Source: Escallonia rubra
Taxonomy: Eukaryota > Streptophyta > Magnoliopsida > Escalloniales > Escalloniaceae
Direction of reading: 5' to 3'
NCBI GenBank assembly: GCA_033065855.1
Contig: JAVXUO010001014.1
Coordinates: 62,001 to 126,000 of the forward strand
DNA length: 64,000 bases
The position numbers and the translations under genes are program-made. The notes under the pieces were generated by a model, which was not told the origin of the DNA, made no database searches, and saw only the letters and a program-made list of their open reading frames with translations. This document shows, piece after piece, positions 1 to 12,400 of this stretch; the stretch's first letter is position 1, and the number at the start of each line of letters is the position of its first letter.

Positions 1-1473
1 CTTTGTGATATCACTGATTTCCTTTCTACACACACAACCCAACCCCCTCTCTCCAGCTTTTGCAGCATGGGCTTTCTTCTTACCCTTTTTTTTATGCCAA
101 ATGCTTTGCATTTGTCATGATTTAACTTTTGGTGATTAAGAGTTGGTAGCAATACACTAATAACTGCTATGACAATTGCAATAAAAGGCCACTAACAACA
201 AGATGTGGGGATTGCAATTTCCCAAGAGAATGGTGTCATAGTCTTGTACAGCTACCGATGCATAATGTACGATCATAGATTGTCGTCCTTATCTTGAGTT
301 ACAATGCCATATGTAACAAGAAAAATGTGTGAAGATTAACCACTCGTGTAAATCATGTGAAAGTTGTTGAGTCGAATATCCTTTTTCACACGGATTGAGA
401 CGTAGGATGGCAAGCACGTGTTGGTGCATTGCAAAACTGACGCAGTCAAGATGGGCATAAATTCTCAATGTTCATTCTCGAATTATTTACGGCCAGCATT
501 CACGATAGATTCTTTGTCGTGAAACCTAGGAATCATTATATCCCACCGCAAAGTCTAAGTCTGAGTGTTGCTTTTTTGTTTGGCGACAATAAAATAGCGC
601 AAATCAGACTGTGTACATCGCATTAAGTCTGTCTTCCAATCAGATTACTGACGTAAAAGTCTCGCAGCCATCGATCTCTAAAAGAAAAAAAATATACGAA
701 GAAATATAGAAACTTGCCTACATCATCCTTGGACCTTAAAGAAGTTTCCCATAGAGATATAGCGAAAAAATTGCACCTGTCGACATCAACCTTCGCCCTC
801 AAAGAGAGAAGTTTTGCATAATCTAGCACAACTTACTTGGTTACTACCGCCACACTGATATACTTAAAAATAAACCTTAATTTTTTTTTTTTTATTTCAT
901 TGTGACCTTTAAGGCCGCCAGCTAAGACATGCAACATAGTTTAAGAAATTTTAAAAGAATAATAGATATTAGGCTGACGACAATTATTTTTTTAAATATT
1001 TATCATTGGTTATGAGGAGAAATATTTTAAAAGTATGATAATCAACTAATGCAATAGCCAGCCTATATAAAAATTAGAAAAACTCAGATAGGGCCAATGT
1101 TTCAAGTTGGAATTATTTGATAGCTTAATTCAGTGAAGTTGACATTTTGAATTCACAAGAGATTCAGATCACCTGACTTTCCAATGGCCATGAAACATTT
1201 GTGCATCAGAATTGACATCCTAGATTGTAACATTTGATCTCTCACGGTTTCTTAAGCCTTGTACAAGGTCAGAAGATAATTTTCAAGCCAGAACGCATCA
1301 GACATAAATAATTTTTACTCGTGTTAAGATAGATGAGCCGATGGATTAAAATTTGCACCTTAATTGTTGCAAATTTTAGTTCCCATAAGCCATCTATTTT
1401 ATTTTGTTTTAGGTTTTTTTTATTGAACAACAGTAGATATTCTCGGATCAACTTTTGCATAAACAGAAACTAA
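1..1473. other. Intergenic, no gene recognised
   Basis: AT-rich DNA with short homopolymer runs, for example a T run near 880. Open frames are short and have no recognisable protein similarity. No RNA gene or intact transposon end was recognised. Confidence 0.5.
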
Positions 1474-1903
1474 GGTAACATTTGAAATCACTTATAATTT
1501 TAGTTTTTTGTTTAAAAAAAATAAAAACCAAAATCAGTTTAGTTTAGTTTTTATTTTTTACAAAAATAAATAGGTGTTTGATTATCCAGTTTTTATTTTG
1601 AATTTTTTCCTTTTTGGTGTTTGATTACCCAATTTTTATTTTGAGTTTTTTCTTTAGTGGTGGTTGCGGTGACCGTGGTGGGACGTGGCGGCGGCCGGTG
1701 GCTGTGGCGGTGGAAAGTGGTTTCAAAATAAAAACCAAAACTGAAAATTCAAAATTTTAAAATGAGAGTTTTTAAAAACAGCCATGTTTTAACCGATTTT
1801 CAAAATTAAAGGAAAATAATGAAAATTGTGTGTTAAAACATTGTTTTTTTTCCAATTTATAAAATAAAAAAAAACTGAAAATCAACCTGTTTTCAAAGAG
1901 ACC
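1474..1903. mobile_element. MITE-like repeat, copy 1 (Tourist-like family)
   Basis: Starts GGTAACATTTGAAA and ends in an imperfect inverted match, TTTTCAAAGAGACC. The interior is A/T-rich with a GC-rich patch near 1665-1715 (GTGGTTGCGGTGACC and similar). The same arrangement, including the phrase GGTGTTTGATTA, occurs at 17996-18266, so this is a dispersed family. The target-site duplication is unclear for this copy. The Tourist assignment rests on copy 2, which is flanked by TTA. Confidence 0.45.
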
Positions 1904-4900
1904 TCCAATCAATCAATTTAAAGAGCGCAACCTGTCAGCCTCTAGAAGCGATTTTCAGAATTGGATGGAACACAAAGTGATGTGACATAATCCACATGTA
2001 TAGTGTTTAACTTCTGTCTTAGTCTAGGGCTCCAAGGGTGAACGAGTGTAGGGCCCCCGTATTCATGCTAATGTCTGGCTTTACGGGCCTTAGCGGAATA
2101 TAGGGCCCATTTCACACCAAAATAATGGCAAAATGAGGAAAGAAGAAAAATCCCTCAAACCAACGTCTCTTCACTGCGAAAAAGTAGCAAAACTATTTGT
2201 TTTAGAAAAAGGTCACGATATATATTTCTTATTTCTCTCTCAAAAAAAAAAAAAAAAAGGTCACCGGACGTCCAGACACCACTGTTGGTAAACAACAAGT
2301 TACATAGCCAAATTTTTGTTGTCATTTGGGGAGTACGTTTACCATATTCGTTTTATGTTTTTAGCAATGATGATGAAAAACCCATTTTCTGTTTTCGTTT
2401 TGGATAAAATTACAATAGTAACAAAAAACTGAAAACTTTTAGCTGTTGAAAAAATAGCTAAATTTTTTTTTGTGAAAATGATCAGGAACATGTTTTCAAA
2501 CTGAATATGAAAATCGTGAAAATGAAAACAGAAAACAAATATGGTAAGCGTAAATGACCTCGAACTTTAGTCTCAAAAATTAAATTCAAATCGAGAACGA
2601 CACCTTAACAATTCCAACAATTCACTCGCCATTACTTCATCGAGAGTAGTGAATACGGGCAGTGCAATAAATGACACGAGAGTTAAAAACACAACTGACA
2701 AGTTATTTTTTAAAGGGCAGTTCGGTAGAGGAGAGCTCATTGCCTCGTTGTTGTTTCATAACTCTCAATCTGGTACCCCTAGAGATCCAACCCAACCTCA
2801 ACGAAATGATTCCAACTTTGGCCTACCAAACCCACTCACCGAGTCCCCTTTAAGCAAAGCTTAATCATAACATCCACAGACCAAATGAGTTAACTGACTC
2901 ATTGGATTCAAAGGTGGACATTCGGTGCCATTCTTCACAGCAATTCTTTCTGTTTAAGCACTTAGTTCAACACATGTATGTTAAATGATACAACAATTAG
3001 GTCAACATACATACACTGTTCTCACAAATCGGTGTTCTTCAAATGTTCAATATCTACCATATCTGCAGGCAGGGACAATGGTTTATGTGGTTGCAACAAT
3101 CTAAAATTTTGCCCGATGCTCGATCTTCATGACATACCCAACACTCGAAGCAAAATCAACCACATATCCTCAAACAACTCTACCAAAAAACATGTGTTGA
3201 GAGATATAAATTTCGCATCAAGTAAATAACAAATATTCTCTTCAATATATAAGTCTTGTAAGTCTCTCCCCACAAATCGAATTGGTGTTGTTTTTCATAC
3301 TTCTACGTAGCATCAGGACCAATCGATCCAGGCCTAATTGGTTTTGAGTTTGAAGTTTTTACATGGCACCAAAAGTTAGTTCTTCCACTGCCACCTAGTC
3401 TATTTCTTCACGTGCTAGACTCACTTAAAAGTTAGTTAAGTCACACATGAAAAGACGTGTTGAGAGATATAAATCGTGACTAATAAAATCTTTCATAAAT
3501 ATAACAAATCAATTTTGAATCGAATGCTTTTACGCATCATAACACATCTCAGTCATTTGTCCAATTTACCTCACCAAACGCGATGGTCAATCCTTTTGCC
3601 AAAGTAAATGATGTTCAATCCCTTGAGGCCCACCACTGGCACTGGCTAGATATTCCTGCAGTGTCCACACAAAAAAAAAAAAAAGGATGAGATAATCTCT
3701 CGTGGGAAGCAAAATGTGGTGCAGCATTCAAGCACAAACTTGAAAAAGAGCAAGAGACTGAGACAAAGATAATCACCAGACTTTCTGTAAAGGTAAAATC
3801 CAAAGATAAAAAAATAAAAAATAAAAAACCCATCGTAAATATTTGTTAATTCCAGGATATCGCCACGTGTTATTTTTTAACTCATTTGTAAACCAATAAA
3901 AAAAGGAATGCAAGACTACCCCAGAAAATCTGGAGCCTAGGATATCATCCGAGGGTGTAGGTAGGTACACGTGACCTCAGAGATAACGACGCAATCCCTT
4001 TATGAAGGTGGGATTTGCTTTTCCAAATTTTCTTTGTTACTTTGTGCTTGACTGAGCACTCCTTTGGCTTTGAGGAGAGCCCCCATTTTCCACCTTTTGT
4101 GCTCTGTACTTGAAAAGCGCGTTTCTACCCATAGATTTTGAAAACCACATTTCAAAAGATACATACAATACAGGATCTTTTGCTCTTTTACGCTCTCTGT
4201 TTGCCGTGTTGTGTTGCATAAGTGCTGTAACAGTTCTAAAATATTCCTTTTTTTGTTTTTTGGTTTTATTCGATTGATATAGCCATAGGATGGAAAATAT
4301 TAGGGACGTTAAAAAGTATTTTGTCATTTTCATCAATGATAACTCTTTTGTCGCTAAGCATTTTTTGGGACGCTTTTCCGTCGCAACACTTCTGTCGTGT
4401 AACAAAAGATTCTAATCTGAGGTGATACCTTGACACTGACAAGACCACTTAAGTTAGCATCTAACACAAGTACTTATTTTTTTTTAGTACTCTTGAAATT
4501 GTCTATTTAGTTTCATGGTCAGGAGTATAATAAGTCAATTACGTATCCATCTTGATGTTTGGTCATGAATCTTATTTACCGCTAAAGAGGGCAGGCTCCT
4601 CTCGGCACCAAACCATATTTGTTGCTAAATATCAAAAACAAAAGAAGCAGAACTCTATCTCTATGTGTGCTTATTTTTATATGATTCTCAAAAGAAACAT
4701 AACGGAGAAAATTTATTTTTGCTCAAAGTGATGGGGATTTTGATCCCAAAGTGATATCATCGACAGTAACAATCGCACATTTTCGACGTGTATAAGCCAT
4801 GCCACTGAAGTTGAGAAGACAAGATAATTTTTTTTTTTTGCTCAAGGGGGAAGAAGTTTGCCCGTGACGGGGTCATTTTCAACAAAACAATCGGAAAGAA

Positions 4901-5075
4901 GGTAGGATGACGATAGCACCTAATAGAGCTAAGACAAATCAACAGACCTTTACAATTATAAATCCTTCCCGTGATCACTTGAGAACAAAGCAGAGAGCTT
5001 GGTTCTTTCGTTCACCTTGTACATTTTTTGTTTGTCTTACTTCTTCTTTTTTATTCATCCTTTAAATTGTTTCTA
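1904..5075. other. Intergenic, no gene recognised
   Basis: About 3.2 kb without a convincing coding region. It contains the dispersed repeat listed at 3195-3530, an A run near 2250 and several short A/T tracts. Small open frames have no family resemblance and no splice-consistent partners. Confidence 0.5.
3195..3530. repeat. Dispersed TGTTGAGAGATATAAAT repeat, copy 1
   Basis: TGTTGAGAGATATAAAT occurs at 3195 and again at 3458, bounding a unit of about 260 bp. The same two-boundary arrangement occurs at 34836 and 35065. Internal phrases are shared between the sites (ATATAAG, GGCACC/CAGCAG, CCACATG, CACACGTGA-like). This looks like a degraded, tandemly organised non-coding retroelement or similar family. 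No primer-binding site or protein could be assigned. Confidence 0.4.
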
Positions 5076-5779
5076 GGGTCAATTGCGCTAGGCACTCTCA
5101 GTTATCACTGTGTAGCGCTAGCTACCTTACACCCTAAACTTGCACAAGTTTGGCGAGCCCCGTCAATTTTCCGGCCAATAGCCTCGCCGGAGAAGTAATT
5201 TAACTCAAACAAATGGGGCATTTTTGACAAATTTCCCTTTTTCTGTGACATCCATCTTCATCTTCTACCTTCCATCCTCACCAACAATATCACCACCAAT
5301 ATGCAGCCCACTCCCACCTCCATGCCCACCACCACGACCTCCACCAATCACCAAACCCGCCGCAACCTCCCCTCTCAACTGTCGTCGCCACCTTTGATTG
5401 GAATACCGCCGCCACCTTAGCCACCATTACAGAAACCCGTCACAAAAACCCACCACACCATCAATTTTTGCTCTAAATCCCACCACAACCATTAATTTTT
5501 GCTCTAGATCCCGTCACAACCGTCAATTTCTACCATACACGAAACCTAGATCCCTTCTTCCTCAATTTGATCACAATCAACCCTAGATTCCCAATTTTTG
5601 ACCAGATATTCCAAAAATGCCCTCCTGAGTTCAGCCATTTGCCTAAAATTTAGTTGAAATATGGTCGGAGGGTGATCGGTGCCACACTTATGAAAGTTTG
5701 GAGTGATAGATAGTTAAAAATAACTATGGTGTAGAGAGCTACCGCGAGCAAATTTAGGGGTGCCCAGTGTAATTGACCC
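5076..5779. mobile_element. Non-autonomous Mutator-like element with 9-bp TSD
   Basis: Terminal inverted repeats start GGGTCAATTGCGCTAGGCAC on the left and end in the inverse of GGGTCAATTACACTGGGCAC on the right. They remain recognisable for roughly 100 bp inward. Flanking 9-mers are TTGTTTCTA (5067-5075) and TTATTTCTA (5780-5788), one mismatch apart, as expected for a Mutator-type insertion. The 704-bp element has no transposase. Its interior is rich in CCACCACC-type sequence. Confidence 0.8.
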
Positions 5780-6464
5780 TTATTTCTAATCCTTTCAATA
5801 TTGTTTAAACTTCCTTTTTGGCTTGCTCGGAAAGTAACCTAGCTACTCGTATAACTAAGCAAGCAATCTCGCTAATGTCATAAACTTCTCTCGTTTGACA
5901 AAAAAAATTCCTCGAGACTTGTAGAAAATCTATCCTTTGGATGGTTCATCAACGAAGCAATAGATCTTAGGTTAGCATTTCTTGAGAGAGATTGATATTG
6001 CAAAGTAAGTATGATGGACCCGCAAAAAATGGACTATAAGTGAATTCAGAGTCAGTAAGGTTACAACTGCTATGAAGAAATTACAGGGAGATTATGAGGA
6101 TATTCCAACTCATTGGAAGGGAAACTGTTGGTCACAGATGTATTAGCCACCAGTTGATCTCCTGTCTACCCTAATCACTACCAAAAACTGAAAAGATACA
6201 AGTACAAATTAAATGCCATCAAATGATTAAGGAAAGAACAGTCCCTTCCATCCCCTAGATAAAAACATAGCATTTTGTGTATCCTGTGCCGACTGGTCCT
6301 TTTCTCCATGCCGAAACAGGTGTTGCACTAATCCTCATACTTGACAAATCAATCATGCCACTGTGCTATAGCAATCAGCAGCTTTAATCAATGAATAGCA
6401 ACCATAAATGAAAGGGGTACCTCAGAGACTGAAATGTGCAGAACAAGAGAATATAGAGTACTTC
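5780..6464. other. Downstream region of the pyruvate kinase gene
   Basis: A/T-rich sequence next to the stop codon of the minus-strand pyruvate kinase gene. It should include that gene's 3'UTR, but I could not fix a polyadenylation site. No other gene is seen. Confidence 0.4.
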
Positions 6465-9400
6465 TCAGGGAACATTAATCACTTGAATGGTTTGCAACGT
6501 ATCGGATATGAATACGACTGTGTCACCAGATTTGATCAGCCCTCTTGCCTTCAGCAAGGAAATGCTGCTGTTTAGGTTGCTCTCTACATCGTCAGAGACA
6601 TTAAGGCAGAAAGGTATCAAGCCCCAGTGCAGGTTCATGCGTCTCATGACGGACATCGAAGGCGTAAATGCAAAAATTGGGCAGGTAGGCCGGCAACGGG
6701 ACAGGAGAGATGCCATGTGCCCTGTCGTAGTATAAACGAGTAGTGCATCTGCTCCCAACTTGTTGGCTGAGTCGTTTCCACAGGTGAACAATAAGAAAGA
6801 AAGGTACAATCAGCGGAATCAGCAGCAAATTAGTAAAAAGAGAACGAAGGAAAAAAGAAGCAACAAATCGTTGATACATAGCACTCCACAAGTAATAACA
6901 GTAAAATAAACAGAATATGACCGAAGCAGGCAACGCAAGTGAACACAACGAATTTTAGCTCCCACAATTGCTGCTCTGATTGCCAGCTCTTCAGAAGAAC
7001 AATTCATAACTTCTTACAGTCACCCAGTCACTTTAGGATTCGTAGTTTTTGAGGTTTTATTGTCCTATCCATGACAGGTTTGACCTTAGCCAACTTGGGA
7101 AGGTAACCTTTCCAGCCTCCGACAAAAATCCTATGACCAAGCAATATGGCCAATGAACTCCTCACTTATGTTCATTTGCTCTTTTCCTTCTTTGATCTTG
7201 GGTCAATAGTAACCCCGGAAGTTGCTAATTCTGAATCTACTAAAGCTTTACAATTCGCCCAAAGTTTCCCCTTAAAAAAAAAGCATGGGCATCCAACATT
7301 TGACAAATAAAAACTCCAGAAGTGAAGTAGAACGGATGCCCATTGTCTATACGTACTTTCTTGTTCTTGTTCTAACAAAAACAGGAGGACAAGGACAACT
7401 CAACAATCGCATGCATCAAAACTAAGTCACAATGAGTTAATTCATGCAGATCAAGGTTGCATTTGTCTTCGAATACTTTAGACAGATGCCAATAAACAAT
7501 AGGTCAATTCAAATTTCTTGGACTAGTTAGAGCTTGAGGAAAAAAAGGTTTACCCATCTTTGCAGCAGCATTACACAACTCCTCATTGATACTGTATGGC
7601 GAGAAATTGATATCTGGGAACGTCATGCGCTGATGGTGCGTTCCCTCCCTCCACCACTGCTCCATTCTAATACTGATACTTGTTAACACGGATAATGCTT
7701 TATGAGGGTATTGACCCATGGCTGACTCACCAGAAAGCATTAAAGCATCCGCTTGCTGCCTCACTGCTTCAGAAACATCAGCAACTTCAGCTCTGGTAGG
7801 TATAGGATATTGAATCATGGATTCAAGCAATTGGGAGGCAACGATGACAGGCTTATGTAGCTGCCTACATAACATAACAATCTTTTCTTGGACTGACGGT
7901 ACTTGTTCCAATGGTATCTGAGCACCCAGATCTCCCCTCGCCACCATGACTCCATCTGATGCTTGAACGATCTCCTCCAAGTTCTTCAAAGACTCGACAG
8001 TCTCGATTTTCGCAATTACAGCTATATTACTGCAGCAGAAAATTGGTGAGGTAAATGATAAAGCAACCTCGAAGATTCATGAGTACAGAGGTCATGCGAA
8101 TAGCATGAACTAACCAAAGATCTCCCATGTTTGTAATGACTCTATAACACACTGTCATAAAAGGCTAAGATCTACAGTACAGCAATATGAATAAAAGAAG
8201 CAAGCAAAATAACTGATGTTAACAACATCTCTTGGTCTTCCTCTAGTTCAACCAGTATATAATTTGTAATCAACATGTTGATCCTGTGAAAAAAATGCCT
8301 CCATATACCTAAGCTCTTGACTTGTGTGCATGACACAGACACTGAAAAGGGGCGCGATTTAAATCATTTTCCAACATGTTAAGAGGATAGCATGTATTAA
8401 CCATATATCCAAACATATATGTCTTGATTAATGTATATTCTTGAACATGTCATCACTTCCATCAAATCAGAAATTCACAAAAAGTACAAGCCTGTCATCA
8501 CGTTGTCTGAGGGATAGACTGGCTCCAACCAAATTTCCCCGCTACCCTATCTTAGCAATGGGTTTCCATTCACCATTTTAACCGAGTTATTTTTCCAGTT
8601 TTCTCCAATTGGAAAAACTCAGTATTGATATTTTGAAAGTTTAACCAAATGAAATCTCTGGACTCCAGCCTTCTCAATTAGTTCTCAGTTCTTAATACTA
8701 GTGAAAGCAACTGAAAATTTCTATTTTCTGCTCAAGTTATTATTTAATTTCCTTAAGATTTTGTGACCCTGTTCAAATATTTCACTTATTCCTTGTCAAA
8801 CAGAAATTATCAGGAACATTGCATATGCTATTTGCCAAAAGATACTCTTTCCCATCTCAAAAGGATAATCAAACAGTTCCAAATTCTGATCCTCAAAATC
8901 TGAAGTCATGAAGGGAAAAATGATGGACCATGATAATCACAAAGCAGCAACGCTCGAGAGATCGAGAATTGTAGTCTCAATACCATATATCATGTCCTCA
9001 TTTACCTATCACAAGATCGTGCAGCAATGTAGCTCCTCAGGTTATTAATCACTTCAGCGGACTTGACGAAAGATACTGCAAAAAAATCAACACCCTCCGC
9101 AATCCCAAAATCAATATCTAGCCAATCCTGTAAAAAACCCAAGAACAACTTTGAAATATATAAAATAAATCAAGTTCAAGCACTAAGCAAAAGTTAGTGG
9201 CTTATCTATCTGCTTGATCAAAGAAGACACCAAGAAAAATAGCACATCATAGACCGGCAAACCAGTTTGACATGAAGCTACCTACAGAACATCAAATTGA
9301 CGGGCACGATCCAAGGAAATGTAAAATTTTAACTGCAACAAAGTTATCAACATCTTTCTGGATAAACTACCATCTATCTGAACCAGATATGATGAGAGAA

Positions 9401-12400
9401 ACAAAAAAGAAAGCTGCACCAACGTGGCAGCACCAGATGCAGCAAAAGAGCATCGTAAGAACTATATATACAGGCACACGATCATAAATTATGGGAAGAT
9501 CGTCTTTGCCGCTAACTGTAGACAGGTATGCTTTTGGGATGCTTAAAACAAAAGCACCCCATGGATTACATGCGGTCATCGTGTGAATTCAAATACTACC
9601 CTCTTTGGAAAGATTAATAACAGCGACAGACGAAGTAATGGAAATTGGAAAGTCCACACTTTCTGGAAAGATTAATAATTGGAAAGATGCAGTCCATACT
9701 TGGTGATTGGAAAGATGAACATTAATATTTGCATGAGAAAAATACTGAAAAGACCTTGAAATTTGAAATTCTGAGTAATTTTTGAACTTTCAAACGCAAC
9801 ACTAAAACTTATAGAGTTTCATGTATCAGATCACTCAATTTTTTCACTAGTTAACAACTGCTGCAAGTATTTTAGTGAAATAGCTTTTTCTGTGCTTCTC
9901 TCTACTGCTCTAGTTGCCTCCAACTCACAAGATTCAAAAGCAGTTCTAATTGCTTTCTTTAGCTGGTTTTTTATCCTTCGTATCCAAACAAGAGAAGTTT
10001 CCATACATCAAGAATTCCTAATTTGGAGTTACAACGACAAGAGATTTGGAGTCTTCATTCTAGTATCTGTTTCACAGTAATATAAAGCAGCCAAATTTAC
10101 TTCAACACATACGCCACCATATTCCCTTAAATCTAACCACAATATGTCCTCGTCCAGAACAGCTGCATCCATAAAATCTTATATATAAGTTGCACTCTAA
10201 CAGTTAGATCCATAGCAGCTATACAAGTTGCACTCTGAAATATCAAAACTCAAAAGATTATAACCCTAAAATCTATACCCTAATGGGGCATAAACGCAAA
10301 TTTAGATAACACCAAAATGAAACTAATCTTTGAAATCAAAACCACAAAATAGCTCAAACTAAAAACAAAGCAAGTGCAGATCAAAGGGAATTAAGATTAT
10401 GTTGGATTTTTGCTTCCGCAGCGCGCTTTACCTTTTTATAAGAGGAAAAACGGGCGTATGAATATTCTGGTAAAAGTGAACAGCTTTTTTCTTTTCCAAA
10501 ACAGCATTGTGGTCCGTCCACGCAGGGGCGGAGCCACTGTTGTACGAGGGGGTGCTATAGCCCCCCCTCAGATTTTGAAAAAATATATATATATAGTTTT
10601 TTTCCATAATTTTCACACTTTCTTCGGCTCTCTCTCTCTCTGATCTGACTCTCTCTTCTCACCGAGACCGAGACACCGACCGACTAAGCTTCTCACGGCG
10701 ACGCCGGCGCCTCACTCCGGTAGCCACGAACCCACGACGGCACAGCGACAAACCCACGAGTCCACGACTGACGACACGATCTGGGCTATCTCGTTTTCTA
10801 GATCTACGCCGACGGCGAGTCGGCGACGACCCACTGACCCAGGATCTACGCCGACGGCGACTTCGGTCTTCACTCCAACTCTCCAACAGTCCACCAGCGG
10901 CCAAGAACTCCGGCGAGCGGCGAGTCGGTGACAAGTATATTCCAACTTCCAAACTTTAATTTCACCTTTCATTGACTTGATCTAGTTGCCATCTCTATAA
11001 AATTTGTTTGTTATCTTTTTAGTATCATAGCTGAAATTAGGAATGGATTATGGATAATCTTGAGCATTGAATTGAATCAATTGATTATGGATAATGTTGA
11101 GCATTGATTATGGTTAATGTTTAGCATTGATTATGGATAATCTTGCGCATTGATTATGGTTAATGTTTAGCATTGATTATGGATAATCTTGAGAATTGAA
11201 TCAATTGATTATGGATAATGTTGAGCATTGATTATGGTTAATGTTTAGCATTGATTATGGTTAATGTTTAGCATTGATTATGAATAATATTGAGATATTG
11301 ATTATAGTTAATGTTTAGCATTGATTATGGATAATCTTGAGACATTGATTATGTTAATGTTTAGCATTGATTATGGATAATCTTGAGATATTGATTATGG
11401 TTAATGTTTAGCATTGAGATATTGAGATTGATGGAGGATGGGACCCAATTGGATTGAGATATCGAATGTGTGATTTAGTTGAATGGTGGGTTGAAATTAG
11501 GTTAACGCAATAATGAAACATGACTGAAAAAGTAAAAGAATAAAATATTTTTGATTAATTAGGTTATTTGATTGATAATTGATGGATTGTTATTGAAAAT
11601 AAAATGTGTTTTGTCGAAAAATCCTGGCTCCGCCCCTGGTTGTATTGTCGAAAAATGCACTTTTTTTTTTGCTATTTTACTAATAAAAAAATTTATTAAT
11701 TTCGATATATATTTAGCACCCCTTGGGATGAAATCCTGGCTCCGCCCCCTGCGTCCATGTGGCAATGGTGTACAGTTTGAGACAGGTTGAGAAAAGGAGC
11801 CATCCTCACCGCCGTATATATAACATATATATATACACTTTCTCTGGGGTTCTAGGAAATTGAATCTAAGGAGTGCATCGGCACGGACGAATAGGGTTAA
11901 ATTTGAAATAAGCTTGTGATGATCATTAATTTATGCAATTAAGTGGTTTAGGTTAATTAGGGGAACTGTTTTACCGCTTGTGTTTGCACAAGATTCAAAT
12001 TAAGGAAAAGTATGATCCTTAGATGTTCCTTTGCGTTTTGCGTTGTTGGGTGTTAACTGCCTTCTATTGTCACTCACACATTCATTTGACTCTTAGAAGA
12101 GCATTCTATGTTAATGTGATGTCAATTGTACTCGGACTGGTGACTAGTGATTGATTTACTAGCCCCAAAGTTCGATGGATGTGGCCGTTATGGCTACAAT
12201 GAATTGGCTTTTGTGTCATAATTGCTATAAATCATGTCCTCATTATTTTTGTGTTGGTTTAAGCTATATACATTGATTGGTTGTACATCAACTGATATTG
12301 CAATATACATTGTAATTTCTTGCATATAAAATTGTTCCTATTTAGATTAATTTCTGTATCCTGTCGTTCATTTGTCACTCCATGGTGTTTACCTTGCTGT

